From contig NW_009799104.1 in the NCBI RefSeq assembly GCF_000213175.1, forward strand, positions 2,758,632 through 2,822,631: a stretch of 64,000 nucleotides of DNA, given 5' to 3'. Positions 24,339 to 35,385 of this stretch are shown here, in pieces (positions within the stretch are counted from its first letter, which is position 1; the number at the start of each line of letters is the position of its first letter). Both the position numbers and the translations under genes were made by a program. The stretch is from Neurospora tetrasperma FGSC 2508. Taxonomy: Eukaryota; Ascomycota; Sordariomycetes; Sordariales; Sordariaceae. The notes beneath the pieces are model-generated. The model worked only from the letters and a program-made list of their open reading frames with translations, was not told the origin of the DNA and ran no database searches.

Positions 24339-27300
24339 GCTAATATATCCTATAATAAAGCCTAAAAGTTTAATTTTAGTAATGTAGAATTCGTACTTCT
24401 TCAAATCGGCCTACAAACTAACGTTTTTCAATTCAATTAATACTTTTCAGATATAATCTTTATATTTATTAAAATTTTCGAATAAATAGAAATATTATTA
24501 ATATAGGCCGTACAAGAATCGCCTAAATATTCTCCCAATATAATATTAATAAAACTCTAGAAACTAACGGGCCTATTAATTAACCCGAATAATAGTACCT
24601 AATACTTAAAAGCTCTTATACTGGTATAGAAGGCAGTAAACTCTTTATCATTAAACCTTATACAAATACAATAAAAAACTAAGCAAATATTAATTTTAAT
24701 AAACTACTAGGCCTTAATAACTTTGACCAACATCTCCTCAATAAAGGGAAGCGGATATCAATCCGTTCTAATCATAGTATTAAACTTTCAATAATCAATA
24801 CAAAAGCAGAGGCTTCCATTAACCTTTTTTATAAATAGGATAAAGGCCGCCCAAAGGGACGAAATAACTTCAATAAATCCCTTTAATAGGTTCTCCAAAA
24901 TATACTTCCTTACAACCTCTAACTCGTTTGAGGACATCTCATAAAAAGGGCTATAACCAAATTCCTTTAATCAGTAACCTTCTTCGAAATCGATCTTATA
25001 ATCGTAAAGTCGGTATTCTAGCAACGTATTAGAATTATATTTACTAAAAACATCGAAATAATTATAATAACAATGGGGTATAGTTCTTAAAGCTTCTTCG
25101 CGCAATTCTCTTTCGTTTCGAAAGAATAATTCCTATATAGGGTCCTTATTTATTCGTTTAAATTAAATAAACTAATCGATTTCGAAGATACTTATAAAAT
25201 ATATCGTCCGATAGTCTTTAACGGCCGAGTAAGTAAAAAGATTGCTGTTAAAAATATATATCTAAATCGGTCTCTCTTTATACTATCCCGTCGAATCCCT
25301 TTTGAATTTATAGGTACTTTAATTATTAAAGCCTTATTTATTATTTCGAAATTCAATCGGCTTAATTCGGGCGGATTATACAGGTTCTATAATTAATACT
25401 ATAAAGTAAGTAAAATTAATCAAATTCCTTTCTATTTTATTTAATAAATTAATCTATTTAAAAATCGAATTAGGGTTTTAGAATAAAATATAAGGACGGG
25501 TATAACCGAACTCGCTAGTATCTTTATTTCGAATATATTTAAAATCGGCTAATATAATAAGAACTATTCTTGAAAATTATAGTTAAAGAGCCTCGAATTC
25601 GTAAATACGTTTCTTAATTTATCTTTAAGAATATTAAACCTCTCTGTAGTATTAATTGTAAAATTTTTGACTAAATTCTTTTTAACGATAGTCGGGGAAA
25701 AACTAATCTGCTGGAATAAGCCTTAGAGCAACCGTATATCTACTCGTAAACCTATACGCCGGGTAGCTATTATTCTTCCCGTTAACCCATTATTTATCTT
25801 TTAATTCTATAAATATATTATAGTAGACTATATTCCTCTAATAATCCAAATTTACTATACTAAAACTTCCCGAATAAATTTCAAAACTAAAATTCCTTAT
25901 CTATTTATAGTCGGATTTCTATTCAAAAGCGAAAATTAATCGTCGGTTCTTACAATCTACCTAAGTATCGTAGAGGTCGAACTATTTACGGCCGATAGTT
26001 ATATTATAATTTATATTAATAATAATAAAATAATCGAAGGGTATTATTCGATTCCGAACCTTTAAAGCGGCTTTAACGACTTCTCTAATACCTTAGTTAG
26101 TCTTTCCTTAATAATTACTAATACTTCGCATAGGAAAGTCGCTCGTAGCTTCTACTAGTAAAGGTTCTTTCAATTTATTAATAAATATAGTACTGATAAA
26201 CAAATAACTATTTACTCCTATATTGATTAAGGTATTAAATGTAAATAAAAATATTCCATTATTAATTATAGTATATTAAATAAATATAAAATCCCCTCCT
26301 AAGTAGGATATTAAATTGAATCTATTCTTTCCTTATTTTTATCTATCCTTTATCTATTCTGTAACCGATACCTCCCTTCGGAAAGAATCTAATTTACCTA
26401 AAGCAATTAATTTCCCTAATTATTAATAGTAGTAATAGTAGGTTCTCTAACTAGAGCTATAAGCGGAGTACCAATCTTATAAATTAAATAATATTTATTA
26501 ATAGTAACTACTCGATCGCAACACTCTTAATTGTACTAATCTTTTGAAGGACAATTGTACTTAATATAATTATATTCCTTATAAAAGAAGCAACGACCTT
26601 TATTAAATAAATAAATAGTCTCTTCAATACAATCTATTATAGAATAATTATTTTTACTACTATTATTAACGGGTTTAAATATAAAAGAGCTAAAACCGCT
26701 AGAGCCTCCAATTCCCTTATTACTATTATTTCCTTTATTATACGAAAAAGAGGAAGAAGCAACCTTAGTTTCCTCAATAATAGTCTTAAATACTTAACTA
26801 AAACTAAAATAATCGATACAATAAAATTCGAAAGAAATAGAATAATTTCGATACTTAGCACTTATCTACTTCTTATATTCCATAAGAAGGCGTTAGAATA
26901 GTTCGTACTTCTACTTAATTTTAAAATATTAATATTTATTAATTATACGAATAAACTTATTTTTAAAGAGATTAAAATTATTATTATCCTTTATTTTTGA
27001 TCTTATAAAATTAACGAAAGCCTATTATTTTAATTAAAATCGCTATGTTTATACTATAAATGGGTTATTAAACTAAAATAAATAGTAAGTTAATTTAAAT
27101 AAATTTCGTAAAGGTAGAGTATTAAATCTTTGAAAATACATCCGGCTAAACTATACTAATATAGAAAAACTTATCGCGGTCGGTAAAGTAGTAATCAATA
27201 TTAATCTCGAGCTTATCTTAAATTAATTTGTACTAAGCCTCGAAAGGTATATCGTTCTCCTTATTTTAATTATAAAACTTAAGCGGGTTAATCTATTTAG

Positions 27301-28972
27301 TAAAGAAGCGAACGCAATAGAGGAGGGCAATTATAACCTCGTTGTCGCTATTATTAACGGGTAGAATCGTTCTAAAATAAGTAATTAATCGGCGGAGGGG
27401 GGCCGTGCCTAAATTCTTCTTAATACTAGGGAGGACCGTTTCCTTTACTATAATCGCTATTCTATCTACAAATTAGCGGATACCTTTAAAAATACTCAAT
27501 TTAGTAATTGTTTCTTTTAAAATTTAGATTTCTTCCTCTTTATTTATTAAGTAGTCCTTTAAGCATTAGATCATCCGGGGGTTAATATTTAAAATATTAG
27601 AAAGAATTTCCTTCAATTTAAAGCCCCAATTATAAATAGTATAGAACTTAATATTCAAAAACGAAAAAATCTATTACAATTCCGATACTTGTTCCCTTAA
27701 AGCTATAGCTATTATAACCTAAAATTTAAATTGCTAAAATATATTAGCGGATTAATTAGTATACAGTTCGGTAAATTTAATTTCGTTTAAATAACCTTAG
27801 AACGGAAGGTTTAAAGTAAGTAATAAAGCGTAATAAGGGACGCAAAGGACAGCATCCCGGATAAAGAGTTCCGTAAACTCCTCTATCTTATCCCTTAAAT
27901 CCTTAATAATATCCTTTAAATTAAAAACAATATTATACTTATCAATCTCGCTACTAATATAATAATCAAACAGATTAAACAACAAATAAAATTCCTCCTC
28001 ATCGTCCTTAATCTTAGTTAGAGCATCGGCTAATACTTCCGAGGGGGAATTAAATTAATAATAAGAGTATAATGAAATCTTCTCTTAGAAAATGGTAAAT
28101 TTGCTATAGGATCTCCCCTTAAGGGGGTAGAGACTATTAAAATACTCCTTATTGAAGCGTATGAAGGATTTCGCATTTTCCTTAATGATAGAATCGACGC
28201 ACTAAGGTTTGAGAGTAACCTTTCGGTAAATAATAATCTTTTTTTATTAATATTAAATTCAATAGTAGTTTATTCTATTTCTTCTAACAATTTAGCTTCT
28301 GCCTCGTTATTAACATCTCCTTCGTAGGAAATTTCATCGACTTAGTTATTGACTTCGGAATTTCCTTCTTCAAAAAGATTATTGATAGAATAATCATCTT
28401 CAAAGTAATTCTTAACTAAACCTTCAATTCTAGTACTAATACTACTACAAATATATAGGGGTACTATAATATTTATCGTAATTATTATAAATTACACTTA
28501 CTTAAATTATAATAGTTAATTGAAATATTAATTTCGGTTTCTATTTCAAATCGTTGGAATTTAACCTTCCTAGGTATGGATTGGGGGGACCTAAAATAAT
28601 ACAAGGGTACAGGATAGGGGAATCGAAGGCAAAGCTAAAATACTATCTATAATAGAAGATTTTAGGTAAGGAGAAGAAAAGGAAGAGAACTAAATACAAA
28701 TATACGAACCCAAATAAATACCCTAGCTATACAAGCGATAGCGGAACCTACATACGGGTCGCTATTAGCCAATCCCTTTACTCGTATCCCCATTCACTTA
28801 TATGATGAATAAGAGCAAACACCTTCAATAGGCTTAGAGCTTATTTTAGTCCGTCTTAGTTCGGACCTTCTATATCACTCGTTCCTCCAACCTTCGTAGG
28901 CCTTCAATAGCACCAGAACTCCCCCTGGGAATATGGCGGTCGTGGCGGTAGAGCCTGGCGGGCGCCGTCACA

Positions 28973-29906
28973 AGTAGTATAAATAGATTTAACGGTTAAA
29001 TTACATTACTTAAGAAGGCCATTAATATATACTATTTAGTGTATATTAATAACCCTTATACGAAATATAGAGTGGCTATATAAATAATCCGATGGTTTAT
29101 AGCCTCGATATATACAATTCAACAGCTGTATAGTCTATTTGCAGCCGTTTCTCTCGAGTAATTCTATAACAATACGAAACGGGTAGTTTAGTGCGATCTA
29201 TCGTATTGTAGTATTTCATTTCTTATATAGATTCGATTCTGGGTATTATTTGCATTAGGCGAGACTAAATTAAAAGATATATTTTCAATATTCACCTTTA
29301 TTGTCTCCCTTATTGAATATGTACGACCCTTGAATAACAATACTAAATTGGTAGCGGCGATATAATCTAAGTAGTTACTTAAAAATGTCGAAGAAATTAG
29401 AGTTTAGTACTATATTGAAGAATCTATTGTCGGCTGGTATAACCTACTCTTACTGCGATAATAATAACAATAATAGTAATAGCGATAGGAATATGGAGGA
29501 GAAAGAAGCGCGACAGCAACGGCATTATTCCTAGTTGTATCGAGGCATTTGTATGGTTGTTAGTGTTTGAAAGTAATCAAAATCAATTGATTTGAGTGAG
29601 ATTACGTACGTTGAGAGGTAGTAAGTATAGACTGTTGTTGTGGATACGTATAAAGTACTAGCGTAATAGCGTGTAGAGTGCTAGTATTAGTGCAAAGTGC
29701 TGGTGTAAAGTGCTGGTGCAATTGGCCGTGTGAAAAAAAGGGAGAAGAAATGATTAAGGTAGAGCGATGTTGCTTGTATTGAAAAGACGAAATTCTGCGG
29801 GTAAAAACAGGATTTTCAATGTAAGGTGTCATCAGCTAAACCGCCCCATTTTTCTGGGTGGGGGTGGGTGCGTGTAAATTTTTGGGGGGTGCGGGCAAGT
29901 AAACTC
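28973..29906 (+). mobile_element. MULE-related segment with right ('B') terminus
   Basis: The last ~390 bp (29520-29906) match the right end of the whole MULE (33640-34001), including the subterminal block CAATGTAAGGTGTCATCAGC and the terminus GGTGCGGGCAAGTAAACTC. The inner 550 bp do not match the MULE at 30957 and are unassigned; a minus-strand reading is open only in short pieces. The left limit is the end of Gypsy-C. The 8 bp after the terminus (TAAACTAT) have no partner in the window. It abuts LINE-A sequence at 29907. Confidence 0.6.
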
Positions 29907-30956
29907 TAAACTATTACCTTTAGGAAGTTTAGGTCTAAATGGGAAGAAAGAATAGGAGGGTAGAAGAGGAAAGAAGTTATAATTAGAGTTTTATAAATAC
30001 GATAAAAGTGAAGGAGGCCGTAGAGAAATAGATTTCGGTCCCGGAAAAGATCGATATAATAGAAGATTTCAAATAAGGTTTTTGTAGGTTCGACGGAGAA
30101 TGTACTAACATTATAAAAGAATTCTTCCTATACTAAAAGAAAAGTCGGGGGAGGAAAGCGAATTAATAAACGTTGAAATATAAGATGGTTATAAAGGAAG
30201 CGCAGCGGAAGTATTAAATCGAGTTTAAATACTAAATACTATTAAATTGCAAGGAAATTATTAAAACGATAATGATAAAGAAGAGGATTATTTTAAAAGT
30301 ATAGCGGGCTATATAGTGCAAAAGCATCGCCGAGGCCTTAAAGAACCCGAATTAACTCTAACCTTTAGAGAAATAAGTCCGGACCCGAAGTTATTATTCA
30401 ATAGATCCGCCTAAATTACTAACCCTCTAAATGAGTAAAGGGGTAATGAAAACTAAAAACTATAATAGTAAGGCCGAGATTTTTATTAACTACTTTTTCT
30501 TAAGAGTAAATATTCCAATAAAATATTTACTAAATTAAACTAAATTAAAAAATAGTATTAATACGATAGTTATTAATAGATTAGTTACTAAAGAGAATAT
30601 TCAAGACATTCTTTCCCGGATAGCGCCTAATATAGCTCCAGGTATCAATTAGTACTTAAATAGATTTTTAAAATTATATAAGTAACCATTCTAGTAAGCG
30701 ATAGTATATTTAATAACCATTAACTTCCAATTGGGATATTTCCTATAATAATTCAATGACGCGAAAGTAACTATCCTTAAAAAGCTTAGAAAAAGTACCG
30801 CCTAGTAAAAGCTAGCGGGCGTATAGAGATTTATTTTATTATTTAATAACGTTAAAAAAATCTTCGAAGGCCTTAAAACTAAAAGATTTACGTAGGTAGC
30901 TAAAGAATTTAACCTTTTACTAAAGGGTTAAATAGGTAACTGGGTAGGTTATTCAA

Positions 30957-30986
30957 GAGTTAACCTGCCCGCACGCACCAAAAACC
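30957..30986 (+). repeat. Left TIR of MULE
   Basis: 30 bp that pair perfectly with 33972-34001; followed inward by the 'A' subterminal block (CTGACAGCTGACATGTAAA). Confidence 0.92.
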
Positions 30987-31449
30987 TTAAGGTACGCACT
31001 TTTTGGGATCTGACAGCTGACATGTAAAATATGTTATTTTGGGTGTAAAAATCGGGATTTTCAATGTCGTGAGGTGGGTCAACCCAGTAGATACCCTATA
31101 AATCTTAGTCTTCAGCGGGCAAGCAAAGGGAATCTAATAGCGCTAATCTGGTAATACTTTTATAATATTAAGGAGTCTTCTACTACTATTTATAATTAAC
31201 TACCTTCTAAATACTTACATCTAATAATTTAAAGCTTAATTCTAGTAGCTTAGAGAGTTCAAAGAGCTTAGAGAGTTTAAAGAGCTCAAAGAGGTAAAAG
31301 GAAATTAATAATAATTTAATAACCTTATTTTTTACTACCTAGTCTCTTACTATTTACTCCCTCGCCCTTATTTTCCAATATTTCTCTAATTTATTATGAT
31401 CCTCCTCTTTATCGTTAGTACTTTAATACAACTACGTATATTATTAGTA

Positions 31450-33560
31450 TTAAACTCCTTAATATTAAATCCCTATTCGTACTTAGAATAATTATAGCGT
31501 ATTAAAGCTCGTATAGTATTTAGATTATATAATTTACCCTTTAGCGTAGTAAGTATATATATATGTAAAGTCTTTAATAGTATTACGAATATAAGTTCAC
31601 TACTAAATAGACCTCCTTACTTACGTAAGTGGCCTTTAGGCATTATTTTAGCAGCTAATTTATATTTAAAATATCTATCTACCGTATCCTAAAAAGGCAA
31701 TTAGTATAAAATATACCCAGTATATAAATAATAATTTACCTATCGTTAATATAGGTATTAAAATAGATAGTAAACTTCCTTTATAACTAGGATTATTTTA
31801 CCCTCTTCTAATAAGACCTCTATTTTATAAATATAAGGGAATCTATACTAGGCTTTAAAATTTTTAAATATAATTTAAAAGGGATACTAGGGAGCCCCAA
31901 CCGCTTAGAGGGTAACCTTAATTTAAATTTATATTATTAAAAGTCAATAAGATCGAATACCCAAGCAAATAATTTATAAGGGTATTTACCCATCTACTCG
32001 TAATTAACCCACTTTATACGTATATAATTATTAAACTTAGCTAACAAACTTATATATATTATATAATAGTTATTAATATACTAGAAGTAAGCTTTATATA
32101 ATCTAATTAGCCTACTACGAATTGAGAGACTATAATTTTTAAATAAACTATAACTTTATTTAATAATATAGTCCTCTATCCTTAATTAAAATAATTCTTA
32201 ATATAATATCCTACTTACTCCTTCTTACAAAGTAATAGTATTTCTCGAATCTACGAAATAATATCCTCTTACTTTCCAAACTAACTCCGTAAAATAAACT
32301 AAATATACGCGAAGTCTACTATATTAAAGGAATAAATTATATATTACTATATAAAGAATAATACTAACCATATATTAGCAACCTTATTTAATAAAGGGTT
32401 AAATTTAGCCTTAACTCTAATTATTATTAAAACTCGAGCGTAACGTCGTTTTAATTCTTTAAAATCTTCTTTATTAAATTACTCTTATACTTCTTAATTA
32501 TATAAAGGACTATAAATCTAATCCTTCTTAAGGTAATTAATAGTATTATAATTAATATACTAAATATATTACTATTTTTATATATTAGGGAAGGTTTAAT
32601 CAATTATACTGATAAATTAAGGGTTGCCGTCTGTAATAACTACTATTAGATAAAGGATTTTAAACTTATTAACAGTATCTCTAATATACTAGGCTAAAAA
32701 TATATAACCCTCCTCCCTCTTATTATTAAATACTACTTAAAGACTAGTATAAAAATTCTTTTTAGTATAAGGATTATTCCCTAGATTAAAAGGAGATAAT
32801 ACCCCATTAGTTTTATATATTATATTAATTAAGAGGGTATATAGGAACCTTAATTATATCCGACGTTAGTATTTAGTTACCCAAAAAGTATAATAGAGTG
32901 TATTATTATCTCCCTCAAAAACTTTATATTTGAATATAAGAACCCTGTTACTATTATAATTATCGTTAAACCGTTTAATGAAAATCTGGGTATTATTATA
33001 ACTTTATTACTAATTACAGCGGGCGTTCTAATATATATTATTAAAATCTTTATAAGTTTAGGGAATCTCGGAATACTTTTCCCTAACTATAGCGAGAATA
33101 GTCTATATAATAAAATCTTATTAAAGTAGAAAGTCTCCGACAAAGTAATTAATTTCTAAATTAACTTCGTACTTAAAAGCCTTACTATAAAATATAAAAT
33201 AACCTTCTAAAGTATATAATAGAGGGTAGCCTTCGTATATAAAATTGATAGCCCGGGTAGTCCATCTCTAACTAATACTCTTTTTAAATTAGAATATAAC
33301 TTTAAAAGGATAATAGCGAGCCTTTTTTTATAATATAGAACGCTTTTTCGAATTGCTATTATAAACGGTTTAAGGGTAATACTCTATATAATCGCATCGA
33401 AATACAACCTTAATAATAAAACTATATGCTTTACAGCCTAATTTATTATACTTTTAATTACGCTAAATTAAAATACTAAAGCGGTAATAATAGTAAAAAG
33501 TAATAAAATAAATATATATTTTATTATAATTATTAGTAAATTTAAGAGAAAAGAGGGGGT
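31450..33560 (-). pseudogene. MULE transposase, RIP-inactivated
   Basis: Minus-strand reading from about 33560. The N-terminus is a FAR1/WRKY-GCM1-like DNA-binding domain (KAYSFIIKVVFRCD near 33400). The catalytic core then shows IYKTN in the first strand (about 32800-32840, normally DATYKTN), NPYTKKNFYTSL, NNKREEGYIF (about 32690) and VVITDGNP with DQTFPNIQ (about 32590-32645), followed by IQYIN where the family has a conserved (W/C)xHINKN histidine; H to Y fits RIP. The C-terminal tail (31450-31640) reads like the tail of copy 1. In life it would bind the inverted repeats and cut the element out. Many stops; not functional. Confidence 0.78.
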
Positions 33561-33971
33561 CGTCGACTAGTACGGTCTATATTATATTAGGGTTAAAGGA
33601 AGCATTAGAAGCAAATATATTATAATTAAAGAGTACAACGTATAATAAAGGCGCTTAGGAAAAGGCATTTAGAGCGATCGGTTAGTCTAAAAATTAATTA
33701 AATACAATAATTTAACGTATATTAAGAATAACTATAAAATACTATTGTAAATACGTATAAAGTATTAATATAATAGTATATAGAATACTAGTACTATAGT
33801 AGTATAAGTGCGTACAATTAGCTGTATGAAAAAGGGTAAAAAGAAATAGCCAAGTTAGAGCGATGTTGCGTACATTGAAAAGACGAAATTTTGCGAGTAA
33901 AAACGGTAATTTCAATGTCAAGTATTATCAGCTGAACCGCCCCAGTTTTCTAGTAGGGGTGCGTACATGGA

Positions 33972-34001
33972 GGTTTTTGGTGCGTGCGGGCAGGTTAACT
34001 C
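33972..34001 (-). repeat. Right TIR of MULE
   Basis: Perfect inverse of 30957-30986; preceded by the 'B' subterminal block (ATCAGCTGAACCGCCCC). Confidence 0.92.
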
Positions 34002-34526
34002 TTATTCAATAGAATCTATAGTCCGGGTAATTACTAATATAATCTATACAGTCTAAAAACTTAAAACTATAATATCCTTTATACTCCTCGATCTAAAGGG
34101 CGCGTTCAATAAGGTTAATTATAGGTAATTTCTATATACCTTATAGGAGATATAATTCCTAATATAGATTATTAAGTGGGTAGCAAGCTTCGTTATAGGT
34201 AAGAGAGGCGCTCTCTTCTTTAATAATAAAATATTTCGCCTTTATACTATTATAATAAGCGTACCTTAAAGTTCCCCCCTTTTACCTATCCTTTTTATTC
34301 TCTTTATTACCCCATTATACCGGAAGTTAATAATAATCCCGAATATAATTACAATCGGCAATATAAATAATACTAATATTATTATAACAGTTTAGATTAT
34401 TGAAAAGAATTATTGGACATTATAGATAATATAGAAAATATATTCGGAATAGGTTAAAGCGAAAAGTATAGAGTTCGAAGCGAATAAAATAGAATTAATT
34501 GAAGCGTGCTTCAACTTTGCAGAGGT

Positions 34527-34572
34527 GGTGGATGACTTTCACAGTCTGGGGGTTCCTGAACCCACATCCACC
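34527..34572 (+). other. Predicted three-way-junction fold
   Basis: GGTGGATG (34527-34534) pairs with CATCCACC (34565-34572). Inside are two perfect stem-loops: GACT-TTCAC-AGTC (34534-34546, sharing its first G with the outer stem) and GGGTTC-CT-GAACCC (34550-34563). The arrangement resembles half a tRNA cloverleaf, but the canonical tRNA A and B boxes are not convincing. Seen directly in sequence; any RNA role is inference. Confidence 0.5.
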
Positions 34573-34836
34573 GGAGCGGCCTGTTGAAGGACGGTTCGTC
34601 TACAGCCAGGTTTCTTTGTTGAAGTTTCTTGGCCTCTCATTGGTCAAATGCGTGGCACGGCCTTACAACTGGTCAGGGCGTCTTGCCAAGCCATACTATG
34701 ATTGGCTACTTTATAGACAGTGTCGACGATAGTCTGCGCCAGAATACACTGGGTCCTTCCGTTTCTGAAATCCTTCACTATATCGCCTATCGATAAGGTT
34801 ATCGTCATCTTCTCTCCTACATTATGGAAGCTATCC

Positions 34837-34932
34837 CAATGAAGCAATGAAGCAATGAAGCAATGAAGCAATGAAGCAATGAAGCAATGAAGCAATGAAG
34901 CAATGAAGCAAGGAAGCAAGGAAGCAATAAAG
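34837..34932 (+). repeat. Octanucleotide array (CAATGAAG)n
   Basis: Nine perfect units of CAATGAAG (34837-34908) followed by CAAGGAAG twice and CAATAAAG. There is no spacer diversity, so it is not a CRISPR array. It produces a repetitive minus-strand frame that should not be called a gene. Confidence 0.95.
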
Positions 34933-35385
34933 TATAGGAGTAGAGTAAAAAGAAAGAACAGTGAAGCAATTGGGTGAGGGCGGCTACAGCCGTCCGAACA
35001 AGAGATATAGGTAGTATCCACGCTTCACTAATACAGCGGGCGTTGCTTGAACTAGGGATCCAGCATCGCATCGGTGTCTGAAAACTATTTTATATTTTAT
35101 ACGGATAAAAGTACTAAGGACGGAAACTCTTTAATTTAAGGATATAGTATTTTAAGTAATAGAATCAATAAAATTCCTAGGGGTCCAGCTGGACTGTAAA
35201 TTCAATTACAGGGCTGACGCAAAAGTAGTAAAGTAAAAAATAAAGATTTAAATGAATATACTTACAAAATCAATAGCGAAAATCTAAGGTTACTCTTTTA
35301 TTCGGGTAAGGGAAATATATATTAAATATATTTGCAACGCTATCATATATAGATCTTTAATATTCTATTAATTAATTGAAATTTA

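Larger units (their letters stand above)
16186..28972 (-). mobile_element. Gypsy-C: broken Gypsy relic hosting another Gypsy
   Basis: Minus-strand Gypsy fossil. In element order: 5' LTR region ending on the plus strand in GGCGCCGTCACA (28972) and extending left to roughly 28450-28600; gag (about 26400-28330) with a zinc-knuckle near 26560-26600; protease area (about 25800-26300, not sharply defined); reverse transcriptase (24339-24960, block LCFCIDYWKFN, continued on the other side of the inserted Gypsy at about 16560-16712); RNase H (16190-16540). I find no integrase. It is split by Gypsy-B at 16718-24338. Tens of breaks; dead. The outermost ~100 bp at the right keep CpA steps. Confidence 0.7.
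30957..34001 (-). mobile_element. Complete MULE (Mutator-like DNA transposon)
   Basis: 3,045 bp with a perfect 30-bp terminal inverted repeat (starts GAGTTAACCTGCCCGCACGC), weaker pairing to ~46 bp, and an exact 8-bp target duplication TTATTCAA (30949-30956; 34002-34009). The empty site survives in the sister LINE copy at about 45826-45835 (AAATTATTCAATAGAAT). The transposase is on the minus strand. A motif containing GATTTTCAATGTC lies in direct, not inverted, orientation near both ends (about 31052 and 33900). An 8-bp duplication would also fit hAT, but the protein motifs are MULE. RIP has removed the reading frame. Confidence 0.88.
34500..35075. other. GC-balanced, unmutated island of unknown nature in LINE-A1
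   Basis: About 575 bp whose base composition is near balanced and full of CpA/TpG, in contrast to the AT-rich LINE on both sides (flanks align with 46290-46330 of LINE-A2). It is single-copy in the window. It begins with a perfect hairpin TTGAAGC-GT-GCTTCAA (34499-34514), has a predicted three-way junction (34527-34572), an octanucleotide array (34837-34932), another hairpin GGCGGCT-AC-AGCCGTC near 34979-34994, and TGAAGCGTG/CACGCTTCA as a short inverted pair (34500-34508; 35019-35027). No target duplication is clear because both flanks are AT-rich. Open frames here are low-complexity. It could be a SINE, a small foldback element, or captured host DNA. Confidence 0.6.

Noticed and set aside
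15544-29906. A single palindromic element with 'B' ends on both sides.
   Set aside because: The flanking 8-mers differ (TTAGGGGA; TAAACTAT) and the outside sequences belong to different elements, so the two ends are from separate copies or a rearrangement.
30957-34001. hAT element, suggested by the 8-bp target duplication.
   Set aside because: The transposase remnant has MULE-type blocks (YKTN strand, VxTDGNP, FPNIQ, HIN-like position) and a FAR1-like N-terminus; 8-bp duplications also occur in MULEs.
34527-34572. Possible tRNA gene because of cloverleaf-like stems.
   Set aside because: Too short, no anticodon arm of the right shape and no convincing A/B boxes; kept only as a predicted fold.
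34837-34932. CRISPR-like regular repeat.
   Set aside because: Eight-base units in direct contact with no spacers, in a fungal context; a simple tandem array.
34644-35071. Two overlapping minus-strand frames (84 and 125 codons) with a repeated LLHCFIAS motif.
   Set aside because: They are a translation of the octanucleotide array (CAATGAAG)n; low complexity, no domain.
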